From Mya arenaria (Eukaryota; Mollusca; Bivalvia; Myida; Myidae), in the NCBI RefSeq assembly GCF_026914265.1, contig NC_069124.1:60232589-60296588 (forward strand): 64,000 bases of DNA, written 5' to 3'. Position numbers and translations under genes: made by a program. The notes beneath the pieces are model-generated. The model was not told where the DNA came from and did not search any database. It was given only the letters and a program-made list of their open reading frames with translations. Shown here in pieces: positions 12,485-22,210 of this stretch. Position 1 is the first letter of the stretch. Every line of letters starts with the position of its first letter.

Positions 12485-12954
12485 AGGACAATCATATCGA
12501 CCAAGTTTCATGAGACTGTGTTAAACATAAGGTCCGTGCGGTAAGCAATTACTAGTACTCCCCTAAATCAATACTGACCAAGTTTCATGAGATTGTGTTA
12601 AACATTAGCTCCGTGCGATAATCATTTACTTCCCTCAATCAATACTGACCAATACTGACCAATTTCCATGAGATTGTGTTAAACATAAGGTCCGTGCAAT
12701 AATCATTTACTTCCCTCAATCAATACTGACCAATACTGACCAAGTTCCATGAGAGTGTGTTAAACATAAGGTCCGTGCAATAATCATTTACTTCCCTCAA
12801 TCAATACTGACCAATACTGACCAAGTTCCATGAGAGTGTGTTAAACATAAGGTCCGTGCAATAATCATTTACTTCCCTCAATCAATACTGACCAATACTG
12901 ACCAAGTTCCATGAGAGTCTGTTAAACATAAGGTCCGTGCAATAATCATTTACT
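12485..12954. repeat. 81-bp tandem repeat (left copy, truncated by LINE)
   Basis: Units of 81 bases are built from TACTTCCCTCAATCAATACT, a doubled ACTGACCA, then CCATGAGAGTGTGTTAAACA and AAGGTCCGTGCAATAATCAT. Two degenerate shorter units lead in and about four regular ones follow. The last unit is interrupted at 12954 by the LINE 5' end. Confidence 0.85.
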
Positions 12955-13352
12955 CGATTGTGCGCATGCGTGAAAATGGACAGTCGCGTTTTATTGCAGT
13001 GCTAAAAAAATGGACTTTTAAACGGATTTACGCATAGGACAATAATAAAAGTTATATGTACGTGTTTGAAAATATGTGGGAAATTGGATTTTAAAAGTAA
13101 AAGTAACATTGTGTCAAAAATATTGGAGTTATATGTGTTTTTTGGCTCATCCTTTGTTATTTTTCAAATCACAAATTCATATATCGCAGTGTTTACTGAC
13201 TGATAAGTGCTCACGGATTACAAAGGTAACTGTTAACGATGTCGAAGTTCCACCAAAGACATTGAACTAACACAAATAATCCCTGGTCGCCGACTCATCA
13301 CGCATGACTGCACATTGACCGTTAGTAGTATTGGTCATTAATACCCATCGAT

Positions 13353-15293
13353 ATGGCACAGATGGAGAGTCAAGGATTAACTGAACTTGAACCAGTGACG
13401 CTCAGCGATCACACGGAGGTTAAAATCCCCTATTCATCGGAAACAATTAATGCGGACACGGATGACCACGACGCATCCCCAGCATTCAGCCCTAACCGCT
13501 CAATTGACTGTGACACCACGATAGATGTCAACGAGAACGAGTGTAATGACCTTAATGAATACCACAGGCTAATTGCACTCGCAGAAGGTGTACCCAGTAA
13601 ATTATTTATAGACCAACTTCTATTGGACTATGGTAACTCACAAGAAAGGTTAGAGCACACCAGAACGATGCTCTTTTCGTACGTTCGTGATTCTGACGAC
13701 TATGGGTTGGATACGAACGTTGAACTTAAAAGACGGGTAAACACACGGACTGGTGACCCCGCCACAGTGAAACTCGCTAATGACATTCACTCAATAATTC
13801 TTGTCTTAAGCGGGGAGGACATATCGAACATCAAAGAAGTAATAAGCTATCCCAAGAAAGCGCCAAGACACAGCACAGCCCAGACACCTGGCAAATCACA
13901 GGCCGGTACACACGGCAAGTGCACGTGCTGTATTGAATTATCACAACTAAGAAAGACTGTTGACGTACTACAAGCTGATATTTTGCAGCTCAAACAACGG
14001 CAGAGCTCAAATGACGCTGAAAGGGACGAAAGTCACTTAACTGTACAAACGTCAATCATCAACAACGCCAAGAATATTGACTATCACCGTAAATGTATAC
14101 ATACTATTCAAGGTAAGATAGACAACTCCACCACGAAGCAGGATATACTCGGAATACAAGAAACCCTGAAGGTGTTACAGACATCCATCTTATCTATGCA
14201 AACGACGCTTAACACCGTTTGTAACACGATCTTCGTACAATCTAATTCTTCTGCCACAACCGTTACGGAATCGAACGACAGGCAGCAAACTATTGTGAAT
14301 GTGGCACAACCAGTTCCCACTCACTACCAACCGCAGTCTTCACACGAAGGGCTTATTGCCCATAACAATGTACATTCCGTGTCGCCGATGGAACAAACGG
14401 GGTCTATGCATTGGCCTCCGTTGCCGACACAGGAAGTGTCTACACACCCGGAACAACCGGCTAATGAAGCACACCAACACAGGAGCAGCACGAATGCCCG
14501 CGAAGGAGCACAATCCTGTGCCAACGATCGGGCAACGGAATCGTCGGAACCTGAAACTAGATCAACGCCCAGTGTGCAAAACAACAACACCAATATCAAC
14601 CCCGCATCAAAACGTATGAACTTTCGCGGGCGCAATGGAACAAATTATATTGGACAAATGGTTACTTTTGATACAAACAACGACAATACACACAGAAAAG
14701 ATGCGTCAATAAGTGAATCTATCAGTGACGCCGTGGCTCAACAACCGTCGGCTAGCAACGACGAAGCTGACTTTGGGCAATATGTGAAGCGCCGACCTAA
14801 ACGTTATTACGTCGGTGGGTTTAAACCTAGCATAACTGATTCAAGACTCGCCAAATACATCAACGACCAAGGGTTAAAAGTCACAAATATCCTGATTATG
14901 CGCAAACGACGATTTAACAATGTTGTTATCCGCATAAATCTAGAAGATGATGGCCAAGCGGACAATATTTTAAAAGAGGACTTCTGGCCATCCGGTATCG
15001 TATGTCGTCCCTGGAAGCCGCCTTCGCGACAACCTCAACAGGGACCCGGATATAAGTCGGGAACCAGTCATCGTTACTCGGATGGAACCAGGGGGCGCTC
15101 CTCAACAGAGCACCAGGATGACGGCTATAGGAGCGATTCCAGAGCGTGGAACAGTCACGAGCGTGCGTATGACACACAGCGACAGACAGACCACAGAACG
15201 AGACCCAGTGTGCAAGAACGGGACCTTGACTATTATAATGTCGACGTTCAAAACCGATTCGACCGACTTGAAAACGATATCTATTACCAGTAA
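13353..15293 (+). CDS. LINE ORF1 protein
   Basis: A 646-codon frame without interruption. The N-terminal 150 residues are acidic to mixed. A Cys pair (CTCC, about residue 191) leads into a coiled-coil-like stretch (LRKTVDVLQADILQLKQRQS, about 197-216). A long Gln/Asn/Ser/Thr-rich linker follows, then an RRM-like RNA-binding fold (RRPKRYYVGGFKPSITDSRL to IVCRPWKPP, about 485-560) and a basic Arg/Ser/Asp-rich tail. This layout is usual for ORF1 proteins of non-LTR elements, which coat the element RNA as trimers or higher oligomers. The ATG at 13353 was chosen as the first in frame after the UTR. Open frames inside it on the other strand are shadows. Confidence 0.85.
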   Translation: MAQMESQGLTELEPVTLSDHTEVKIPYSSETINADTDDHDASPAFSPNRSIDCDTTIDVNENECNDLNEYHRLIALAEGVPSKLFIDQLLLDYGNSQERLEHTRTMLFSYVRDSDDYGLDTNVELKRRVNTRTGDPATVKLANDIHSIILVLSGEDISNIKEVISYPKKAPRHSTAQTPGKSQAGTHGKCTCCIELSQLRKTVDVLQADILQLKQRQSSNDAERDESHLTVQTSIINNAKNIDYHRKCIHTIQGKIDNSTTKQDILGIQETLKVLQTSILSMQTTLNTVCNTIFVQSNSSATTVTESNDRQQTIVNVAQPVPTHYQPQSSHEGLIAHNNVHSVSPMEQTGSMHWPPLPTQEVSTHPEQPANEAHQHRSSTNAREGAQSCANDRATESSEPETRSTPSVQNNNTNINPASKRMNFRGRNGTNYIGQMVTFDTNNDNTHRKDASISESISDAVAQQPSASNDEADFGQYVKRRPKRYYVGGFKPSITDSRLAKYINDQGLKVTNILIMRKRRFNNVVIRINLEDDGQADNILKEDFWPSGIVCRPWKPPSRQPQQGPGYKSGTSHRYSDGTRGRSSTEHQDDGYRSDSRAWNSHERAYDTQRQTDHRTRPSVQERDLDYYNVDVQNRFDRLENDIYYQ

Positions 15294-15336
15294 ATACCTA
15301 AGATATCATTAACAATATATCATATATCTATTAACA

Positions 15337-18300
15337 ATGTATTTCAAACTACGTATAATAATTTTTATGGTGTTATGCAAAACTATGACCACTTCTTATA
15401 ACATTGCAACTTGGAATGCAACAGGAATAATGTCAAGTGCAAGCTACCTAAATGAACTATTAGTACATTCCAACCTAGACTTTTGTGGAATAAGTGAACA
15501 CTGGTTACTGAGAAAGCATTTACATTTCATGAATCAAATTAACAGTAACTATATAAGCTATGCAACGTGCGATCCAGAACTTGACATTTATAGTAATCGC
15601 AAAGTTGGAAAGGGCGGACTATGTATCATGTGGAAAAACACTTTAGACGATAAAGTTTCAGTGTTGAATTTAGAGATAAGTTGTTTAATTGGTATAGAAT
15701 ATCAGTTAGATGTAAACACTACATTATATATTTTTCAGGCATATATTCCCTGTAAAAATCACAACATTGTAAAATATAAACAGTGTATTGAGGACATAGA
15801 CAATGTATTAAGCTGTTATTCTAACAAAGGAACGGTATTTTTAATGGGAGATTTCAATACTGAATTACCGTCGAGGACATGTATAGACACAAAATTTACC
15901 TTTGACACAAGGGGCAATACTCTTTGTAACATGTTGTTAAATTACAGTTGTGTCCCCTTAAATGCTTTACCATTATGTACAGGAGCGGATTATAGCAATG
16001 TTCCATATGGGTGTTTAAGAGAAACACTGATTGATTATATTTTTGTAAATGACCATTTTGTACCTAATATTGAATCGTGCAAAATTGTTGATGACCATGC
16101 CTTAAATGTATCTTCGCATAGGCCGATTGTATGCTCTTTTAAAATAAGTGTTACTATGCAAGAAAGTAATCAATGTATAGACAAAGACAAATTTGTTAAT
16201 TGGAAATGTATTAAACAGAAACATATTGCTATGTATAAACAATTTATGTCTGAGTGTCACCAACTAAATAACTTATTGTGTAAAGAAATAACATGTTGTA
16301 ATGATATAGATATGCTGTATTGTAATATTGTTGAAATAGTTTCTATGGCAACCTTACAAACTATACCTAAACCTGTATTTAAAGCCCATGTAAAACCATA
16401 TTGGAACGAAAGATTGTCGGCACTGCACAAAACTATGGCGGAATTACGTTCATCGTGGATCTTAAATGGTCGTCCTAGAAATGAGAGTCACAAGAGTTAT
16501 AGTGAATATAAAAACGCTAAACGTCGTTTCAGGAACGTTCACCGTACTAGTGTCACAGAATATCACAATAAACTTGAAAACGAGCTGAATAGGACTGCTG
16601 AAATTGATGCTACCGCTTTCTGGAAGATTGTAAATAGAAGAAAGAACAATACACGCAAAAGCAAATCATTTGAAATGTGTTTCCATGGAAACGTATTCAC
16701 TTCCCCGAAAGAAATTAACTCGGGTTGGAAGAATTACTTCTCACAGCTTTATTCGCCCTCGTACCAAGATTTCTTCGATTATGGTCATCTGAAAGGGGTT
16801 TATAAAGACTATGAAAATATAAAGCTCCATGCAGAGAATTCGAACGAGAACAATTTACTTATCTCAGAAGATATCGTAAAAAGCGCCTTGAAGACATGTA
16901 AGAAAAATAAATCCTGTGGGCATGACGGAATTTACTATGAACATATGAAATATGGTGGAGATGTCTTTATCAGTGTCTTAACATACTTATTTAAAAACAT
17001 GTCGGACTTCGGATATTGTCCTAAAGATATGAAAAAGGGAATAATAACGACACTCTTCAAAACTGGAAAAAAGGATAAAACTAATCCAAACAATTACCGA
17101 GCAATTTCTCTCTGCTCGACCATTCTCAAATTATACGAGAAAGTGATATTATGGAATATAGACACATGTAGGTACGTCAAAATAAATGGACTGCAGGGTG
17201 GATTCCAAAGAGGGCTTAGCTGTTTATCAACATCATTTATGACCAACGAGTGTATAAATTATGCCATTGAAAATAAATCTAAATTATACGCCTGCTACCT
17301 GGATGCAAAACAAGCTTTTGACAATTTGGACCTCAAGATTCTTATATATAAACTTTATAACGCTGGTATTCCCCTCAATATACTTAAAATAATGATTAAT
17401 CTACAGGCTGAGGTACAAAGCTGCGTCAGATCAGGTCCGATTACGTCAGATTGGTTCCCGATCAGAAAAGGGGCCAGGCAGGGCCAGTGTCTCAGTTCCT
17501 TCTACTACCTCGTATACATAAACGACCTTCTCGAAGACCTTTGTGGTTCCTCAATAAGTCTCCATATTAACGACACAAAGTTCGCATGCCCAACAGTCGC
17601 CGACGATATGATGCTATTTTCATTAACACCAGACGGTCTACAAAGTATGTTACATATATGCTATGAATACACTAGAAAAAATCGCTACATGTATAACGCC
17701 AGTAAATGTAAAATTGTAGTATACAATGACTCTAAACCAAAGCCAAATCAACAGAAACTACAATGGTTAATTGGTCGTGACATCGTAGAAGAAGCTGAGA
17801 GCTACGTTCATCTTGGGATAACAAAAGACAAATACTCGACCCTAAATGTAAATATAGATGAATGTTGTGCAAAGCTACGAAGAACCTATTTTGGTCTTGG
17901 TGAAACGGGCCTTAACAATAACACTGTACATCCATTATCCATAAAACGTCTTTACGAAAGTGTAGTCCTACCTAAAGCACTCTATGGCTGCGAAGTATGG
18001 AACAGATTGACATCATCACAAATATTGCAACTAGAACGGGCACACCGCACATGTGTGAAGCATATTCAAAGTATGCCACGACATACACGATCGGACATAA
18101 CACTTAGCTGTCTTGCCGTATACCCACTAGAAACATATATAGACAAGAGAAAGCTACTGTTCTTTGGACAATTATGCAGGACCAATTCTGACAAAAATCT
18201 GAAGCGCCTATTTATATACCGGCTTTTCAGCTTTATCAATTCTCCAAGTGATCAAATTGGATTTGTTCCAGATTTGTATAGACTATTTTGTAAATATTCA

Positions 18301-18864
18301 TTGAAAGCTGTACTCGAAGAATTTATGGCGACCTCACACTTCCCAAATGAAAACGCGTGAAAAACAGCAGTCCGAAAAGCGATTCATATTCATGTATGTC
18401 AAGAGTACAAGTCTAGAGGAGGCGATACACAGTTAGAAACTTTCAAAACAATACACTGTGACTACTCCTCATCGATTCTGTGGGTCTTCAGTAAAATCTA
18501 CAGCGATCAGCTTCTATACTGCCGCTCATCAATGAGAGTCCTCTGCAAATTCTTCGGACGACGATATACTGTAACATGTCACCAATGTAACATTTCGACT
18601 GAAAACATAGCAGCACACTCAATACTCTATTGTAGAAAAACGGACCAGTATAGACAGCAAATGTGGAAACATATATACAAATGCATGGGTGCGAAAAACT
18701 ACCAACAGTTTGTGAGTCTTGAACCCGACGAACAAATGCTCGAACTACTATCTGGGTTCGTTCACATTAGCATGAATGATATGAAACGTGTGTCCTGCTT
18801 TAAAATTGCAGTACGCTATGTGCACATTTTAGGACAATATGGGTGCAATGTATTAAACATATAA
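15337..18864 (+). CDS. LINE ORF2: AP endonuclease and reverse transcriptase, one premature stop
   Basis: The protein begins with an AP-endonuclease domain: TWNATGI near residue 26, SEHWL, MGDFN at 170-174, and DH...SSHRPI with catalytic His at 261. The RT follows, with NPNNYRAISLCS, LQGGFQRG, motif A LDAKQAFD (Asp 656), ARQGQCLSS (motif B) and VADD at 754-757 (Val where Tyr or Phe is common). A connection region with YGCEVWNRL comes next. The frame meets TGA at 18358-18360, then stays open in the same frame for 57 codons and into the 110-codon piece at 18532-18864. That piece ends with a zinc knuckle of the pattern CX2CX9HX4C (from about 18577). The stop follows GCG and could be a CGA-to-TGA change at a CpG. 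The ATG at 15337 or a better-placed one at 15385 (MTTSYN) may be used. Confidence 0.9.
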
Positions 18865-19203
18865 AATATTGGAAAATATGTGATAATAGTTCTTTAATGT
18901 CATAGAACATGTCTAGTACATTTCGTTTCGATCCTAGAATGTTTAGGTTGATTATTATTGAACTTACACGTATTTGTTTGTAATTAATAATTACTTATAT
19001 TTTCCTATAGTCTTAATAGGTTATGCTCTAAGTATTATTAATTTGCACACTTTGTTTGTTTACATGTATACTATTTATTTGCTGTATGTAATGTTTAATA
19101 TGTGCTTATTTGTCACCAAACTTTTGTATCTATGTCACATTTGTATGTAACTATGTTTTGCTCTCCAATTATGGAGGAAATAAACAATCTATCTATCTAT
19201 CTA

Positions 19204-21651
19204 TTGATTTTATTTGACGAGGGGCGCTCAAAATTAATCCGATAAATGATCTCATTTCGTCAGACATGAACGAAACGTACTGAAATGTTTACAATATGGC
19301 AGATCGTTACAATGCGTAATGAATCGAACAAAAACTCATATGTCTGTTTGGGGGCGGGGTTGTATTTCATCTTTGTTTAGTGCTTTTGGTATGGAACTTA
19401 TTTCAGTTTGGCTTGAATGGTTTCGGCGGTTTGCAAACCTGTTTCTAACGTTTTGCTTGAACTAAGAAACGAATTATTGTGTGAATAGTTTTAACAACAT
19501 GGTGGAGCCTTTGTGTGTAGCCATTATGTCTGAATTTCTTCAAAACACTGATATCGCAGATGGTCGTTTGCCTGTTTTAATAGATGGTGTTTCAACATAC
19601 GTGATGGCTCACTGTCAGTCATTATTTTCCCTTGTGAACTAGATTTCGAATGGAACAAACCGTCGAGACTGCCCCCGGAGGGGGATTTCGATAGTTTCAA
19701 AAAACAAGTTTCGGTTTTCGTAAAACAAACGATAAAACTTGTTTTTATTTTATTTGAAACTGTCACAACCAACACACGGTTCGTGAAACAGATATAAAAC
19801 CAAAACTATTTATCACCAATAAAAACGTTCTTGATATATTTGAATGCAGCTTTATCTTGCATAATCCGATGCTGCGGAATCTTTATTTAAATACAATTTA
19901 CACAATTCTGTTTTTTTTTCAATTAAAACAACGAGTTTACCTTTAAAGTTGACCATTTGGACAACTATTTTATTTTTAAATGAACCTATTTAGGCGTAAA
20001 TTTCTGGGAACCAGTGATATAATACTGGTGATATAATATAAGCTCGACGTTTTAATATTAACGTTCAAAACGATTTATGGCTTAAAGCGTTACTAACGGT
20101 CCAACGGTGAGAGTGCAGCTTTAATGGTCACATATGGTGTTCCAAAATCATGATTCATGTTTTGCAGATCTTACGGCGGATTTGACAGCGAAGACATTAA
20201 GCGTCAAAATGTCGAGCAGCTGAAAGCGGACCTGAACACCATGGGCCTGAAGTACACCGATAACGTATTCCTTACCGCCGGATATGACGCTCCTTACGCG
20301 TTCGTCCGGCACAACGAAGTATGGCTCGTCGCCGAGTAGGGTGGGGGCGCGTAAGGATTCGTTCCAGCAAAACAATTTTAGTTTGGCACGCAAACTTGTT
20401 TATGTGTTTTATCACCAAACCTATGTTTGAGAATTTCTTCATTGAATTTCATGTTCCAGGTTTGTATAGCTTTCAGAATCTTAAAAATTCTGTGAAGAAG
20501 TAGTTATGGAAATTATTGTTTAACTGTGTATGCGTGTTTGTTAATAGGTAAACAAGTACTGTTACGACCTACTAGGGAACTAGGGTACAACTCATAAACA
20601 GTTTGTATGAGCTTGCCTGACCCCCTCACAAAAGTATTCATGGCCAAAATTCTGGCCCTATAGATATTTTATCATCAAACATGTGTGTAAGTGGATGCTA
20701 TTGTCTTTTTTTTGCAATGTATAATATAAATATTATATCTGTTTTAACTCACTATTCGTCGTATTTTGGTGAATGCCTTTAACTATGGTGAAACTATGAT
20801 GATCAAACCGTGTGTATGTGTGCTATTGTTAGAATATCAACAATTGTTTATGTTTTAATTAGCGGTGAACATTGACGCCCCATTGTCTGTTTTAGATAGT
20901 GTATTTGTTTATATTCACGAATAAAGCCTGAAATACACCTCCTGAACATTTATTATTATCCTTCTATCTTATGGCGAGAAGTGTTGACAAAAAGCTTTTT
21001 CTTCTATTTTTGACTTGGCAGTCCACTTGAAAGGCACTACTATTTTACCTGATCGGACTATTTTCTTGTCCTATACAAATAAAAGGCAAACTGAAACATT
21101 TAACAATTCTCACCCCGCCCCCATTGTTTCGATCGATACTTTACAAGTCGACAGATGATATTAGACCTAACATGAACATTGAGGACAATCATATCGACCA
21201 AGTTTCAGGAGACTGTGTTAAACATAAGGTCCGTGCGGTAAGCAATTACTAGTACTCCCCTAAATCAATACTGACCAAGTTTCATGAGATTGTGTTAAAC
21301 ATTAGCTCCGTGCGATAATCATTTACTTCCCTCAATCAATACTGACCAATACTGACCAATTTCCATGAGATTGTGTTAAACATAAGGTCCGTGCAATAAT
21401 CATTTACTTCCCTCAATCAATACTGACCAATACTGACCAAGTTCCATGAGAGTGTGTTAAACATAAGGTCCGTGCAATAATCATTTACTCCCCTCAATCA
21501 ATACTGACCAATACTGACCAAGTTCCATGAGAGTGTGTTAAACATAAGGTCCGTGCAATAATCATTTACTTCCCTCAATCAATACTGACCAATACTGACC
21601 AAGTTCCATGAGAGTGTGTTAAACATAAGGTCCGTGCGATAATCATTTACT
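19204..21651. repeat. Right copy of 2.45-kb direct duplication flanking the LINE
   Basis: This begins exactly where the LINE TCTA tail ends and matches 10506-12954 across its whole length, including the SOUL exon, the poly(A) signal (20920-20925) and the 81-bp array. After 21651 the sequence continues into the natural end of the array and unique DNA, so this copy holds the original right flank while the left copy holds the original left flank. That is the geometry of a target-site duplication. Confidence 0.93.
20168..20339 (+). pseudogene. Orphan terminal exon of SOUL gene B
   Basis: The acceptor (ttttgcag) and 172-base last exon of the SOUL gene are present a second time, coding for the same residues as exon 4 at 11471-11642, stop codon included. 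Exons 1-3 are not duplicated, so this copy has no promoter or start of its own. It could only be used as an alternative last exon spliced from exon 3 across the LINE, which would give the same protein. Its intactness reflects the recent duplication rather than selection. Confidence 0.9.
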
Positions 21652-21712
21652 TCCCTCATTCACTACTGACCAAGTTTCAAGAGATTGTGTTAAACATTAG
21701 CCCCGTGCATTA
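21180..21712. repeat. 81-bp tandem repeat (right copy, complete)
   Basis: The same units as at 12485-12954, but here the array ends naturally. A final regular unit passes into a degenerate one near 21650-21710 (TTCAAGAGATTGTGTTAAAC, then GCCCCGTGCATTAAG) and then unique sequence and a poly-A run. Confidence 0.85.
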
Positions 21713-22210
21713 AGATTTTAAATCTGTTTAAAACAATATCAAAATCATTAAAAAAAAAAAAACAAGTTTTGTTACTTCCTTTATTTCAAACAACACTTAC
21801 TCTAACAATGGGTTAAACGGATATTAACTAAACAATATAGAATGCGTATACATCTAGCAATAATAGATCACGTACCCCTCCTGATGTCTCAATTAAAGTT
21901 AACGCCTAATAGTTTAGCTCTATTCACGTCTTTTACACTACTAATTACTCATATCTTAAATTCGTTTTCGGCGAAACCACATTATAACTTATGTGGAAAT
22001 AACTAGCACTAAACCATACGATATATATGTTATACCATACATGTCATACAATACATGTCATTCTATGTGTGTCATTCAAAACCTATTATACAATACAATA
22101 TTTTGAGTTTCAGATAATCCTGAAATATAATCAAACTCTATATACAGTGTACAACAAAACGTAACCGGGTATCAACCAGCGTTACTTGAAGTCATTCTAC
22201 ATGACGGCAC

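Larger units (their letters stand above)
10506..12954. repeat. Left copy of 2.45-kb direct duplication flanking the LINE
   Basis: This segment, starting TTGATTTTATTTGACGAGG, is repeated almost base for base at 19204-21651. It contains part of intron 3, exon 4 and the 3' UTR of SOUL gene B, and an 81-bp tandem array that is cut off by the LINE at 12954. By eye I count about ten differences in about 2449 bases (for example one base near 10679, a poly-T length change near 11215, and single bases near 12030 and 12375), so roughly 0.4 percent. The right edge coincides with the LINE 5' end. Confidence 0.93.
12955..19203 (+). mobile_element. Nearly full-length LINE with ORF1 and ORF2
   Basis: The element starts abruptly inside an 81-bp repeat unit (first bases near CGATTGTGCGCATGCG) and has about 400 bases of 5' UTR. 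ORF1 is 13353-15293, and a 43-base spacer separates it from the EN-RT ORF2 (15337-18864). The roughly 340-base 3' UTR holds AATAAA at 19179-19184 and a TCTA microsatellite tail ending at 19203. Such tails and the absence of LTRs mark a non-LTR retrotransposon moved by target-primed reverse transcription. ORF1 is uninterrupted and ORF2 has one in-frame TGA, so the copy is young. Its flanks are a 2.45-kb direct duplication of host sequence. The clade (CR1/L2/Jockey/I group) is not resolved by eye. Confidence 0.9.

Noticed and set aside
14108-15312. Several open frames of 70-106 codons on both strands inside LINE ORF1
   Set aside because: They are shadows of the 646-codon ORF1 frame.
20157-20503. 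A third SOUL gene
   Set aside because: Only the last exon is present, inside the duplicated segment; exons 1-3 and a promoter are missing.
10506-21651. Long terminal repeats of an LTR retrotransposon
   Set aside because: The repeats contain a host exon, a poly(A) signal and a tandem array, and the enclosed element has LINE-type ORFs and a TCTA tail; the repeats are duplicated host DNA.
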